From an uncultured Bacteroidota bacterium (GTDB taxonomy: Bacteria > Bacteroidota > Bacteroidia > Bacteroidales > P3), in assembly GCA_902788805.1 (NCBI GenBank), contig CADALO010000011.1, forward strand, positions 1 to 64,000: a DNA stretch of 64,000 nucleotides, read 5' to 3'. Both the position numbers and the translations under genes were made by a program. A model generated the notes under the pieces. That model saw only the letters and a program-made list of their open reading frames with translations, did no database searches and was not told the DNA's origin. This document shows, one piece after another, positions 1-9,125 of the stretch (its first letter is position 1; each line of letters starts with the position of its first letter).

Positions 1-87
<87 letters not shown>

Positions 88-93
88 CTTCTT

Positions 94-128
94 AAAGAGC
101 ATCTCTATTCGAGGTGCTCTTTTTTTTG
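94..128 (+). terminator. rRNA operon terminator
   Basis: AAAGAGCATCTC (94-105) pairs with GAGGTGCTCTTT (111-122) around a five-base loop and runs into a T tract. This is a typical Rho-independent terminator closing the rRNA operon. Confidence 0.9.
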
Positions 129-266
129 TTGTATTAAGTGTTGAATACTACATACAACTTGCACCCTTTTTATGGTTATAATACTAGTTTTGAGAGTCTG
201 TATTTGTCGCAAAATATAATGCTTTACAGATGCAATATATTGTGCTTTAGTGATATAGAAAGTTAA

Positions 267-298
267 TTTGCATTTCTAATACTAATTGTGTAATTTTG
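267..298 (+). promoter_or_regulatory. Bacteroidetes-type promoter for the RyR channel gene
   Basis: TTTG at 267-270 and TAATTTTG at 291-298 are separated by exactly 20 bases, matching the Bacteroidetes primary sigma consensus (TTTG, 19-21 bases, TAnnTTTG). It sits 24 bases before the ATG at 322. It also argues against the in-frame ATG at 286, which would lie upstream of the -7 element. Confidence 0.8.
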
Positions 299-321
299 CA
301 TTTAAATTTCTATCTCTAATT

Positions 322-2253
322 ATGAAGAAAAATTATAACCTTAGATTGTGGCTTGACAGAACCATCTCCGGAGGAGTCTGGATGCAGATTCTGGTTGCTG
401 CCGTTTTGTTTGGTGTCGTTTTTGTTATGTTGGGTATTGCTTATTCCGCTGTGTTAAACCGATGTGCCTTCGGGCAGACTTTCGCTGATATGTCAAGTGG
501 CATTTCGCTTAGGTCAATATTGTACGATACGCCTAATAACGGCAAGCCTTTTCCTGAAACTATTCTTATCTGGCTTGCCTATATTTTTGGAACCCTTCTG
601 CTGTCTGGTGTTTTAATCGCCACTTTCACCAATGGTCTACGCACACGTTCCGACCGCTTCCGCAACGGCAATGTACGTTATCGCTTCCGTAAACATATCG
701 TCTTTCTCGGTTATGACGACCTGGTTTTGGGTATGATTGAGAAACTCTGTGTTGAAAGTAAGGCCCGCATTGTGGTCGCTGTGGCGGCAGATGCGGCCAA
801 ATACAACGAACAATTGCTTTCGCAACTCAGCAAAGAATGTCGCAAACGCGTGGTGGTGCTTCGTGCTAACCGTTGCAACGACGCCGACCTTAGGCGGCTT
901 AGGGTCAACAAAGCCTCCAATGTCTATATTGTTGGCGAACCCCACGAGGAGACTCACGATACGTTGAATATAAACTGTTTTCAGGCTATCAGCCGGCTCT
1001 GCAGGGAAAAAGAGATGCCTGATTGCTATGTGTATATAGGTCACCAGTCCACCTTTGCACTCTTCCAGACTTTTGTGCAAAGTGGAGACAAAAAATTCGA
1101 TGCTGCGTTGAAACATTTCCATAGTTTCAACTTCTATGACGAGTGGGCGCGGTTGATGGTCACAGGCGAATATCTTGAACGCAACCATTACGAGCATTTC
1201 AAGCTTGAATGTCGTGAGAACGATGATATAAGTCGTTCTCCTGAGAAAATGGTACATCTGGTTATTGTTGGAGTGACTCAGATGGGAGTGGCAATGGCAC
1301 GCGAGGCTGCCATCATCTGCCACTATCCTGGATTCATCCAGTTGGGCGTGAAAACCAAGATAACATTCGTCGACAAAAACGCCCGAGAAAAGATGACCCA
1401 TCTTGTAGGACACTATCATCACTTGTTCGATCATTGCTGTTATTCTTTCTGTGAAAATAAGGATGGAAAAGAGACAACTATTGATTATTATCCAGAAAAA
1501 GGCAAAGACTTTCTCGACATTGAGTTCGAGTTCGTCGAGGCTGATATTGATTCGATAATGATGCGCAATAAGCTGACCGACTGGGCCATTGACCCGAAGC
1601 AATTCCTTACTGTTGCCATCTGTTTCGAATCGTCGCACCATAGCATAGCCACAGCTTTATATATGCCAGATGCTGTTACAGATGGCCGCATTCCTGTTTG
1701 GGTCTATCAGCCAGCACAGGGAGATCTTGTTGCTTATCTGAAAGGTTCAAAATTCTCCAACGTCATTTCTTTCGGTATGTCAGGGGCGGATATTTCAACC
1801 CGAATAAAGTCCAAAGACATCCTCCAAGCCCAGCGACTCAACCACTTCTATTGGAATTTGAAGGATGCAAATGTCGATTATACCGACACGAACAAAATGA
1901 TAGAAGAGTGGAATAGTTGCCATATCTACGAACGATGGTCTAGCCTATATAATGTTGCCGCCATTCCAACAAAGCTTCAGGGCATCGGAGGCATAGACAA
2001 CATTGAGTCCAATATCGAAATTCTCTCGAAGGTTGAACATAACCGTTGGAATGTTGAGAAACTATTGATGGGTTTTCGTTCAACCACCACTGAAGAACAC
2101 GAAAACGTCAATGCAAAGGGAAAGCCCGAGAAGGATCGTCTGAAAGACCTTTTTATCCACGACGACATTCGCCCCTTTGACCAACTTGACAAAAACACCG
2201 CTGACATTGACCGGAGATTCTCGAGGGAGATACCAAAGTTAATTGCAAATTGA
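322..2253 (+). CDS. Channel-like membrane protein with two Rossmann (TrkA-N-like) domains and a C-terminal RyR domain
   Basis: 643 residues. Two transmembrane helices (about 21-45 and 80-103) flank a loop of pore-domain size. A first Rossmann-like domain starts near 125 (HIVFLGYDD) and a second near 311 (HLVIVGVTQMG), as in RCK/TrkA-N gated channels and Castor/Pollux-like proteins. The C-terminal 565-635 region has the EHNRW motif (572-576) and a later RPFDQL...DIDRR segment typical of RyR domains. RyR domains are small-ligand-sensing modules also found in ryanodine receptors. I infer a ligand-gated ion channel. The ATG at 322 is preferred because the promoter at 267-298 covers the upstream ATG. 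The TIR protein 168 bases downstream on the same strand is the likely partner. The selectivity filter could not be recognised, so ion specificity is unknown. The base composition is more AT-rich than most of the window. Confidence 0.75.
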   Translation: MKKNYNLRLWLDRTISGGVWMQILVAAVLFGVVFVMLGIAYSAVLNRCAFGQTFADMSSGISLRSILYDTPNNGKPFPETILIWLAYIFGTLLLSGVLIATFTNGLRTRSDRFRNGNVRYRFRKHIVFLGYDDLVLGMIEKLCVESKARIVVAVAADAAKYNEQLLSQLSKECRKRVVVLRANRCNDADLRRLRVNKASNVYIVGEPHEETHDTLNINCFQAISRLCREKEMPDCYVYIGHQSTFALFQTFVQSGDKKFDAALKHFHSFNFYDEWARLMVTGEYLERNHYEHFKLECRENDDISRSPEKMVHLVIVGVTQMGVAMAREAAIICHYPGFIQLGVKTKITFVDKNAREKMTHLVGHYHHLFDHCCYSFCENKDGKETTIDYYPEKGKDFLDIEFEFVEADIDSIMMRNKLTDWAIDPKQFLTVAICFESSHHSIATALYMPDAVTDGRIPVWVYQPAQGDLVAYLKGSKFSNVISFGMSGADISTRIKSKDILQAQRLNHFYWNLKDANVDYTDTNKMIEEWNSCHIYERWSSLYNVAAIPTKLQGIGGIDNIESNIEILSKVEHNRWNVEKLLMGFRSTTTEEHENVNAKGKPEKDRLKDLFIHDDIRPFDQLDKNTADIDRRFSREIPKLIAN

Positions 2254-2421
2254 AGCCTTATGAAATAGTTTTTTCAAGTTATAGCCATAGAGATGCTTAA
2301 CGAGTAAAAGTTATTGTAGACATACTATAGAAAGACTGAATGCCCTTTAAAGGTCGGAATGGGAGTTGTTGATGCATCTAAAGCAGTCAATGTAAGTAAT
2401 ACTACATTCTAATATCAAGAT

Positions 2422-4896
2422 ATGGAGTCGAATAATACATCTTCGAACAACATCCCGTCTGATTATAAACAGAAGAAAGATGTCTATATATGCCATAGCG
2501 ATAAGGACCAACGCTATGTGGAGTATTTGTGCAAAAGATTTGATGAGCAAGGTATCAGCTATGTCTATAGTAATCAGAAATACGGAGAAAAAATACCTTC
2601 AGAGCTCATAGAAAGCATTCATAATTGCCGTATCATATTATTTGTTGCTACCCATAATAGTTATCAGTCTCCATTTTCCGTCAAGGAATTGGTATATGCA
2701 TTCAATCATATCGATACAAACAAAATAATCATCTATCAGGCAGATGATGCTAAACTTCCGGAGAGTATTAGGTTTATATCATTAAATGACAATATTATTC
2801 ATTTGGATCATCATTATGTAAGCGAAAAGTTGATTTTGAGGTTGTGTAGTCTATTGGATAAAGAGATGAAACCTTTTGACGAAACCGAAGATGATGAAAG
2901 TGTTTTTGATTCGCATACATCTCTCAGTTTTCTGCTTTTGTTTGTATATCCCATTCTTGGTATTGCGATATCCATTGGTATTGGGCTGTGGTACAAATCG
3001 ATACTCTTAGGAGGAAGCGTATTGTTGGCAACAATAGGTGTGTATTTGTCTTCTTTGGTGACCACCGTGTCGGATTTTTCTTTTAAAACGCCAATCGGGA
3101 AACTTGTATATATATTTCGTTATATATTGTGCATTATTTTGTTCATAGCAATTCCTATATGTACGTGGATTGGTGTCAAGTATAATTCCTGGAGTGACGG
3201 ACTATTGTGGTTGGGAATCTGTTGGACGATATTAATAGCCCTACTTGTTTTGGTCCATAAGGCCGAATCAACTATTAACGTGAGCAAAATACCGTTGTCA
3301 AACAATAAAAAAAATACATCACGATATGATCTCTTTCTTTGTTACGATTCCTATGATAATGAAATTGTTGAACGTATAAAAACAGAGTTGCGTCGTAATG
3401 GACTAACCTACATTTCTTCAGAAGAGACTACTGTTGAAGAAGGAGTGGATTGTAGTTGCGGATTCTTATATGTTGGAAGTGCGCATTGTTATGAGAACGA
3501 CCGCTGTAATCAGGAACTGGTGTATGGTTTCAATCACCGTCGCCCTATACTGGCTTATGCTATAGACCAAACTGAAATGCCAGAAGACAAAAAGTTGGCA
3601 TTTTCAAACTCCAATATTCGTACCATTACCACACACCCCATAGAGACCTCTCTTATGGGTGATCTGAAGGATATTTTGAGAAGTGTTAATTCGCAACATA
3701 CTATAAACGTCGACAATTCTTTTTGGCATACACTTTCTCTTGTCATAAGTTCTGTGATTGTCGTAGTGGCGGCTGTTGGAGCTGGCATTTGGCTTCATTC
3801 TTTTTCAATGGCTTTAACTATACTGTTTGGTGCTGTGATCTCATTTAGTACCATTAGTGATAATTCAGAACAACGCAATAAAATCACATCGAAAACGACA
3901 AGGGATGTAATGATGTTGGAAACACTTATGGTCCTCTCGACACCTGTCTTGCCAATTGTTGCTTGGTGGCTTTTTTCACCAGGACCTTGGCTGATTATAC
4001 TCTTCATCTTTTTGTATTTGAGCATTTATGGTTATATTGATGAGATTATAAAAAAGGTTGGAGCCTCAAATCCTGTTGGAAAACTGTTACCCACACAAGT
4101 TGATGGCTATTATGATATCTTTATTAGCTATAGTCGTAGAAATACTCCTGATGCTGATAAGATATGCGAATTGTTTGAAAAAGAAAAAGTGAGTTATTTT
4201 ATTGACCGGCAAGGAATTCCTGGCGGGTCAGAATTTCCTATGGTATTAGCTATTGCCATTAAGAGTTGTGGTATATTCCTCTGTTTGGTAAGTAAGGATA
4301 GTTTTGCATCCAAATTCTGTCAGCAAGAAATTCAATATGCGGGGCAACATAAACCAGATAATGATACTTTGTTTATTTTTTTGGACGAAGAAACAGAAAA
4401 AAAATTCTTTGACTTTGTCTCGACACAAGGAAATGGTCAAGACTTAGAAAAGATTTATTGTTTGAATATGTCCGGAGAATGGAAACGCCAACTTATGGAG
4501 CAGATTAAAAGCAGGTTGCCGGAATCTCAACAGTATAAAATGCATCAGATGCAAGTTGGAAGCCACTCAATATTTCGTGATATTAGACGTTTGATATTTG
4601 ACTATATAAAAAAGAATCCTGTCTCATCAATTGTGATGGCTGTTTTGGTCATTTCTACACTACTAGGATTGTCTTTCCATTCGTTTATTGTTGCATTGGG
4701 TGTCTATTCCTTCCTTATTCCGGTTCCACTACTTTGTGTCACCCACGATTTTTCGAAATCTTTTATGGAATCTCTTCAGATGTTGACATTTGGTGTATGG
4801 TTGGGACTAATCACATATTCCGTTTGGTTTGGTATTGTAGGATCATTGGTGATAGTTATTGTTGAGATTTTTGTGAAAATCAGAAAAACAAAATAA
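2422..4896 (+). CDS. Membrane protein with three tandem TIR-plus-4-helix units
   Basis: 824 residues in three similar units. TIR1 is about 18-148, TIR2 about 300-422 and TIR3 about 562-700 (YDIFISYSRR at 564-573). Each is followed by about four hydrophobic helices (168-278, 434-539, 734-820), giving about 12 membrane segments. Each TIR keeps the Glu in the position that is catalytic in NAD-cleaving TIRs: E89 in SVKELVYAF, E365 in CNQELVYGF, E636 in CQQEIQYA. TIR domains of this kind hydrolyse NAD+ to nicotinamide and ADP-ribose or cyclic products in bacterial immunity and in SARM1. Activity here is inferred. Strongly AT-rich compared with later genes, suggesting transfer. No clear promoter was found in 2254-2421, so it may be co-transcribed with the RyR channel gene. 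TIRs that only act as scaffolds remain possible. Confidence 0.85.
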   Translation: MESNNTSSNNIPSDYKQKKDVYICHSDKDQRYVEYLCKRFDEQGISYVYSNQKYGEKIPSELIESIHNCRIILFVATHNSYQSPFSVKELVYAFNHIDTNKIIIYQADDAKLPESIRFISLNDNIIHLDHHYVSEKLILRLCSLLDKEMKPFDETEDDESVFDSHTSLSFLLLFVYPILGIAISIGIGLWYKSILLGGSVLLATIGVYLSSLVTTVSDFSFKTPIGKLVYIFRYILCIILFIAIPICTWIGVKYNSWSDGLLWLGICWTILIALLVLVHKAESTINVSKIPLSNNKKNTSRYDLFLCYDSYDNEIVERIKTELRRNGLTYISSEETTVEEGVDCSCGFLYVGSAHCYENDRCNQELVYGFNHRRPILAYAIDQTEMPEDKKLAFSNSNIRTITTHPIETSLMGDLKDILRSVNSQHTINVDNSFWHTLSLVISSVIVVVAAVGAGIWLHSFSMALTILFGAVISFSTISDNSEQRNKITSKTTRDVMMLETLMVLSTPVLPIVAWWLFSPGPWLIILFIFLYLSIYGYIDEIIKKVGASNPVGKLLPTQVDGYYDIFISYSRRNTPDADKICELFEKEKVSYFIDRQGIPGGSEFPMVLAIAIKSCGIFLCLVSKDSFASKFCQQEIQYAGQHKPDNDTLFIFLDEETEKKFFDFVSTQGNGQDLEKIYCLNMSGEWKRQLMEQIKSRLPESQQYKMHQMQVGSHSIFRDIRRLIFDYIKKNPVSSIVMAVLVISTLLGLSFHSFIVALGVYSFLIPVPLLCVTHDFSKSFMESLQMLTFGVWLGLITYSVWFGIVGSLVIVIVEIFVKIRKTK

Positions 4897-5016
4897 ATTC
4901 TTCGGATACGTAGGTTAATCAATTGTGAAGGCTTTTGGGTGACTTAAATCTTAAACGTAAGCGGGACAATAGTATTTCAATTTTGAATAGCTGGCGATTG
5001 TATGTCCATTCAAGTA

Positions 5017-5054
5017 AAGTAAAAGAGGTTCACAAAAGTGAACCTCTTTTACTT
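5017..5054. terminator. Bidirectional terminator
   Basis: AAAAGAGGTTCAC (5021-5033) and its exact complement (5038-5050) form a 13-bp stem with an AAAA loop and A/T tracts on both sides. It can end the TIR gene from the left and the minus-strand lipoprotein gene from the right. Confidence 0.88.
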
Positions 5055-5069
5055 TTCTTGAAGCTCTTT

Positions 5070-5630
5070 TTATTCGCCCATACCGGTGTGTTCTGAGCGG
5101 ATTTTCATCTTTAGAGTTTTGCCGTTTTTGAGTACACAGTCGAGCTCAACCAGCACTTTGCCGGAGCCATCGTTTTCACCAGTTATTTTGAGTGTGCCGC
5201 TGGTAAATACCGGCTCGTTTTCATACTCAACGCCGTCAATCATACCACCAGCGCCATTAACGGAACCGTGTCCAACCATTGTCAGGACTTCGCCCATAAA
5301 GGCTATTTCGTAGAACTCTTCGCTTGTGGGGTGAGCGAGGTCGGTGGTTGTGTTCCAATCGCTGTATTCATTATTGGAACGGATGTGGAAATGGTCAAGC
5401 ATTATTTTTGGTTGGCCATCGGCAGATGTGTCCTTCGAGAAGGCGTTGAGCATAGTGAGGTTGTCATTGTAGATTTCAACAAAGGGAATCATTTCGTAGG
5501 TTTTGCCATCATATACGATGGTGTTGTCAGCCAAAGCTTCTCCGGCAGGTTCCGGTTCATCTTTATCACAGGCTGCGAACATAAGTGTTGTCGCCAGTGC
5601 TACAAAGCAGAATAATAATCTTTTTTTCAT
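5070..5630 (-). CDS. Lipoprotein of unknown function
   Basis: 186 residues. It starts with a lipoprotein signal peptide, with the lipobox LMFAAC near residues 16-21. The acidic stretch DKDEPE after the Cys matches the Bacteroidetes surface-lipoprotein export signal. The remainder (ADNTIVYDGKTYEM onward) looks like a compact beta-rich domain with no cysteine or catalytic motif I recognise. Proteins of this general shape are common in Bacteroidales and usually have no assigned function. It stands between two bidirectional terminators (5017-5054 and 5702-5731), so it is probably a single-gene transcript. No canonical -7 box was found in the short upstream gap. The lipoprotein call is firm. The function is not known. 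Confidence 0.75.
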   Translation of the reverse strand: MKKRLLFCFVALATTLMFAACDKDEPEPAGEALADNTIVYDGKTYEMIPFVEIYNDNLTMLNAFSKDTSADGQPKIMLDHFHIRSNNEYSDWNTTTDLAHPTSEEFYEIAFMGEVLTMVGHGSVNGAGGMIDGVEYENEPVFTSGTLKITGENDGSGKVLVELDCVLKNGKTLKMKIRSEHTGMGE

Positions 5631-5701
5631 TTCTTATAGGTGTTTAGGGTTAATAATTAATATATAAACGCAATTGTATGGTTCTTATTGTTTAGGGTAA
5701 C

Positions 5702-5731
5702 AAAAAAGCGACCGTATGGTCGCTTTTTTTT
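5702..5731. terminator. Bidirectional terminator
   Basis: AAAAAAGCGACC (5702-5713) pairs perfectly with GGTCGCTTTTTT (5718-5729) around GTAT. On the minus strand it ends the small lipoprotein gene at 5752-6171. Confidence 0.88.
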
Positions 5732-5751
5732 GTTCTTTTGGAAGACTCTAC

Positions 5752-6171
5752 TTATTTCTTGAGAGCTTTCAGACCTTCCTCAACGCCTTTCTTAGCAGCG
5801 TCTTTGGCAACTTCTTTGGTCTTCTCGACAGCAGCGTCTTTCACCTTGTTGGCGATGCACTTCTCAGCCTCAGCTTTAACAGCGGCTTTGAAATCAGCGT
5901 CGTTAGCATACTCGGCAAAGCTCTGGTCGATAACGGTGTTAACGCAGTTCAGAACGTCACCGCAGTTGCAAATCTGCTGGGCAGCGTCCATAATAGCAGC
6001 CTGACGGGCATCGTTGTTAGCCTCGGTGCATTCGGTAGCGGGCTCGTTGACCTCGGTCTGCTCGATGGCGGTGGTGTCCATAGTGCTGTCGGTAGCCTCT
6101 GCATTACCGTTGCAAGAAGCCATAGCTGCGCAAATCATAGCGCTGGCAAAGAATAAAAATACTTTCTTCAT
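5752..6171 (-). CDS. Small lipoprotein with Ala/Lys-rich C-terminal helix
   Basis: 139 residues. The signal peptide ends in the lipobox AMASC. Next comes a Thr/Glu-rich linker, then a short Cys-containing segment (CNCGDVLNC) that could form disulfides in the periplasm. The last 50 residues are a strongly Ala/Lys/Glu-rich amphipathic helix (VKDAAVEKTKEVAKDAAKK). I do not recognise the family. A helical, possibly peptidoglycan- or membrane-contacting lipoprotein would fit, but that is a guess. It has its own promoter (6217-6245) and terminator (5702-5731), so it is expressed alone. The coding call is supported by the signal peptide, length and clean regulatory flanks. The opposite strand is also open across this gene but shows no protein-like features. 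Confidence 0.78.
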   Translation of the reverse strand: MKKVFLFFASAMICAAMASCNGNAEATDSTMDTTAIEQTEVNEPATECTEANNDARQAAIMDAAQQICNCGDVLNCVNTVIDQSFAEYANDADFKAAVKAEAEKCIANKVKDAAVEKTKEVAKDAAKKGVEEGLKALKK

Positions 6172-6216
6172 TGTTTTTTAATGTTTTAGATGATTATTAT
6201 CTTTTTTAACAATTTG

Positions 6217-6245
6217 CAAAAGTACACAACTTTTTGCTTATACAA
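6217..6245 (-). promoter_or_regulatory. Promoter of the small lipoprotein gene
   Basis: Read on the minus strand, TTG (6245-6243) is followed after 18 bases by TACTTTTG (6224-6217), a good Bacteroidetes -33/-7 pair about 45 bases before the start codon. Confidence 0.65.
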
Positions 6246-6268
6246 CTTTTTTTATAATAGTTTAACAT

Positions 6269-9091
6269 TTATTTCTTTATTATCTTCACAACCTCGTTTT
6301 CACTACGTAGCAGATAAATGCCGTTGGGAAGGTCTTTCAGGTTGATAGTCAATGTTTCAGCCTCGGCTTTTCGTCTCAGGATCTCTTTGCCCATTATGTT
6401 GTAAATTACAATGGTGTTGCCGGCAAAAGTGTTGACAGTTACTATTCCGCTTGTCGGATTTGGGAAAATTGTAAGAATTTGTTCTTCTGCAGTCAATATG
6501 TCGGCATTTCTTTCAAATGTTGCTTGAAGTGTGTGCTGACCGGTAACTCCAGCCAAAAGATAGCGGTAAGAACCATTGTCGAGACTTTCAATAGCGCTTG
6601 GCGCAATGTTTTTGCCATCACGCTTAAGCGATCTGAGTTTGTAGCCGGCAAGAGGGGTCATAATGTATTCAATTGTGTCATTCTCACCGAGTACGGAATA
6701 ACCTCGAGGTATAATGTCACCGTTGGCATCAGATGATGAATAAATCAACGAGCCTTTGTCTATTTCAATATCGTCTATGAATACCTTTTGTGTGCTGTTA
6801 ATATATGCCGAGAAGCGTACTCTGCTGTTAATGCCTGCGTTGAGCAACTGCAAGTGAATGTCTTGCCAAGTGGCCATTCCAAAGCTCCAGGATGTGCTGT
6901 CGATTGTCTCCCAGTCTGCATAAGCGTTGCTGCGATATTCAATTTTCAAGATGGTTTGCTCGTTGCACATTTCGTCAAAATGCACTTTGAAATGCAATAC
7001 GGCATTATGTGTTGTGTCGAAAACTATTGGACGACTATATACTGTGCTCCAAGTGTATGCATCACCTGTAACGGTGTTGCTTGCAAGAGCTTGTTGCCCT
7101 AAAAGGCTGTCGACAGCCCAATCGCCGGTCCAGCAATCGGGTAATTCTGAGAATTGTGCCGACTCAAAATTCTCAGTCTGCCACTCGCTATTGTCGCAGT
7201 TAAGAGTACGGCCCTGAACATCAACGCCATCCGAGTAGGTCGTGTCGTTTATGCAGGTGTATAGGCGGAAATAGTATTGGCGGTTGCTGACAAGGCCAGG
7301 CACAATGCAGTTGAACTGATTGCCCTTGTATACTACAATGCCACCTCCTTCAATGGAGTCGCCTGCGTTGTGTCTACCCGTAGGTGTCCCAAAAATATTT
7401 GCGTCAGGATTGACCACTACCATAGTGTTATAGCCGCCAAAGGGAGTCCATCTTACGGCAATGGATTGCTGATCAATACCCTCGGTTGTAGGGTCTGTTG
7501 GTATGGGCGAAATATCCTGGACGGTGAAAAAGACTTTCTTGGAGGTGCTGTTCTCTGAAATATGGTAGAACGGTATATAGTTACGCTGCTTGGACCAGGG
7601 ACGAAACCAAGGTAAAGAGTTGTCGGTCAGTGAATCGCGTCGTATACTATAAATGGCACCGGGGAAAGGTGCTGTGTTGGAATTGACATCGCCGTAACTT
7701 GATGGTGTTGAAGTTGGAAATGTGTCTAAGGGGTTTGTCTTTGCCAAAATGTAGATTTGTTGAGGATGCTTGTAGTTGGATACACTTGCCCCGTGTGCGT
7801 TGGGGTGTACGTGGTACACCAGCATACCGTGACCCGGAGTGTTCTTGTCCCATTTGATTTGTTGTCTGTTCTCGATTAGGAAGAAATCGCCAGGTGTGGA
7901 AGTGTTTACGCGATGGAAATCGCCGTTTGTGTAATCTACAGGGCTCATAACCACCGTTCTCGGCGTACTGTCAATGGTGTCGCAGGTAGCCCAGTGATAA
8001 ATATAAATCTTAGTATAAGGATTGTGTTGCGCAGGGGTTATGCCTCCGCGGTTCCAACTGCCACTTGACATAATGTCCCATTGTCCAAGTCCAGGAAACT
8101 CTCCGCCACTGGATTCGTAGTCGGTGTCGTAGTAGTCGGGCGCACCAAAGACGTGTCCTAATTCGTGGCAGATAACGCCAATGTTGGTAATAGAGGAGCC
8201 AGAGGCTCCGCCACACTCTGGTGAGCAGGAGTAGACATCAATGACAGTATTGTCGTAGGTTGGCGCGTCAAAGATGTTCCATTTGTGCGACCAGATGCAG
8301 TTTACTCCGCCACCAGCCTCTTCACCGTGACCGGCAAAGATGATGTGCAGACCGTCAATGTAACCATCGTTGTCGTTGTCATATTTGGAGAAGTCTACGT
8401 CTTTTGCTGCCGAATCCACAGCCTCGTGAGCAAAGTCTTGGTATCCATAATCGCTATTGCCGTAATGGGCGGTGTTGTGAACACCGGTGTAGGGTCCCAC
8501 AACATCAACTTTGAGCGAGAAAAGCCCACCGCTGACGTCGTAGTAGTAGTCGTGAACACTGCCGGTTCTCCCTTCTGTGGTATAGTTGACTTGGTTAAAG
8601 AGGTTTTTAAACTCCATACGAGTGTGAGTCATACTCTTGTCGCTGAAACCGAACAGAATGACAAGAAATCTCTTTTCACCTAAAACGTCGCTCATCGTTT
8701 TCGGACCGCTCTTGGCATTTTCTACCTGCTCCCATATTTTCAGCATTTCTTTGACCTGTGCTTTGCTGAAATGCAGGTGCTTAGGGGTGTCTTTCAGAAA
8801 GTCTATAACCTTTGTGCTGCGTTGTTCGATATCGGTCGCGATAAGGTCTGTTGCTATCATATCACCCTTTTCGTTCTGCGTGGCATATACCAGGCTGCCG
8901 TCGTCGCTATGGAGCAGGCTGTATCCGTCGGCTGTTTCGGCCCAATGGACTCGCTCGTCGCCTTTCAAGTAGATGGAAACCGTAATGTCGCGGTCGGGTT
9001 GTTTGAAACTAATGACTTTTGGATATGCAGGTACTGCCAATGCGCTACCCGCCATTAGGGACAGCAGCGCGATAAGAAAAAACTTCTTCAT
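6269..9091 (-). CDS. Secreted M6-family metalloprotease with T9SS sorting domain
   Basis: 940 residues. The signal peptide ends near residue 19. A propeptide-like region (20-130) is followed by the M6 (immune inhibitor A-like) catalytic domain. The zinc motif HELGH is at 309-313, with GAPD completing it and a Met-turn (DIMSSGSWN) near 339-347. Asp-rich calcium-type sequence (NDNDGYID) lies near 239-246. After the protease come a fibronectin-III-like region, a jelly-roll choice-of-anchor-J-like domain (starting SEWQTENFES) and a C-terminal type-A T9SS sorting domain (FPNPTSGIVTV ... NGIYLLR). I infer outer-membrane translocation by T9SS and extracellular proteolysis. Only 34 bases separate it from the DUF799 lipoprotein gene upstream, so the three genes from 10424 down may share a transcript. 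Confidence 0.88.
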   Translation of the reverse strand: MKKFFLIALLSLMAGSALAVPAYPKVISFKQPDRDITVSIYLKGDERVHWAETADGYSLLHSDDGSLVYATQNEKGDMIATDLIATDIEQRSTKVIDFLKDTPKHLHFSKAQVKEMLKIWEQVENAKSGPKTMSDVLGEKRFLVILFGFSDKSMTHTRMEFKNLFNQVNYTTEGRTGSVHDYYYDVSGGLFSLKVDVVGPYTGVHNTAHYGNSDYGYQDFAHEAVDSAAKDVDFSKYDNDNDGYIDGLHIIFAGHGEEAGGGVNCIWSHKWNIFDAPTYDNTVIDVYSCSPECGGASGSSITNIGVICHELGHVFGAPDYYDTDYESSGGEFPGLGQWDIMSSGSWNRGGITPAQHNPYTKIYIYHWATCDTIDSTPRTVVMSPVDYTNGDFHRVNTSTPGDFFLIENRQQIKWDKNTPGHGMLVYHVHPNAHGASVSNYKHPQQIYILAKTNPLDTFPTSTPSSYGDVNSNTAPFPGAIYSIRRDSLTDNSLPWFRPWSKQRNYIPFYHISENSTSKKVFFTVQDISPIPTDPTTEGIDQQSIAVRWTPFGGYNTMVVVNPDANIFGTPTGRHNAGDSIEGGGIVVYKGNQFNCIVPGLVSNRQYYFRLYTCINDTTYSDGVDVQGRTLNCDNSEWQTENFESAQFSELPDCWTGDWAVDSLLGQQALASNTVTGDAYTWSTVYSRPIVFDTTHNAVLHFKVHFDEMCNEQTILKIEYRSNAYADWETIDSTSWSFGMATWQDIHLQLLNAGINSRVRFSAYINSTQKVFIDDIEIDKGSLIYSSSDANGDIIPRGYSVLGENDTIEYIMTPLAGYKLRSLKRDGKNIAPSAIESLDNGSYRYLLAGVTGQHTLQATFERNADILTAEEQILTIFPNPTSGIVTVNTFAGNTIVIYNIMGKEILRRKAEAETLTINLKDLPNGIYLLRSENEVVKIIKK

Positions 9092-9125
9092 TTTTGTGGA
9101 TATGTTGTATCGTGATATTTAATAA

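Noticed and set aside
286..321. Start of the RyR channel gene at 286
   Set aside because: The -7 element of the promoter (291-298) would lie inside the reading frame, and the added residues have no conservation logic.
5716..6156. 146-codon plus-strand frame opposite the small lipoprotein
   Set aside because: No promoter, domain or signal; the opposite strand has signal peptide, promoter and terminator.
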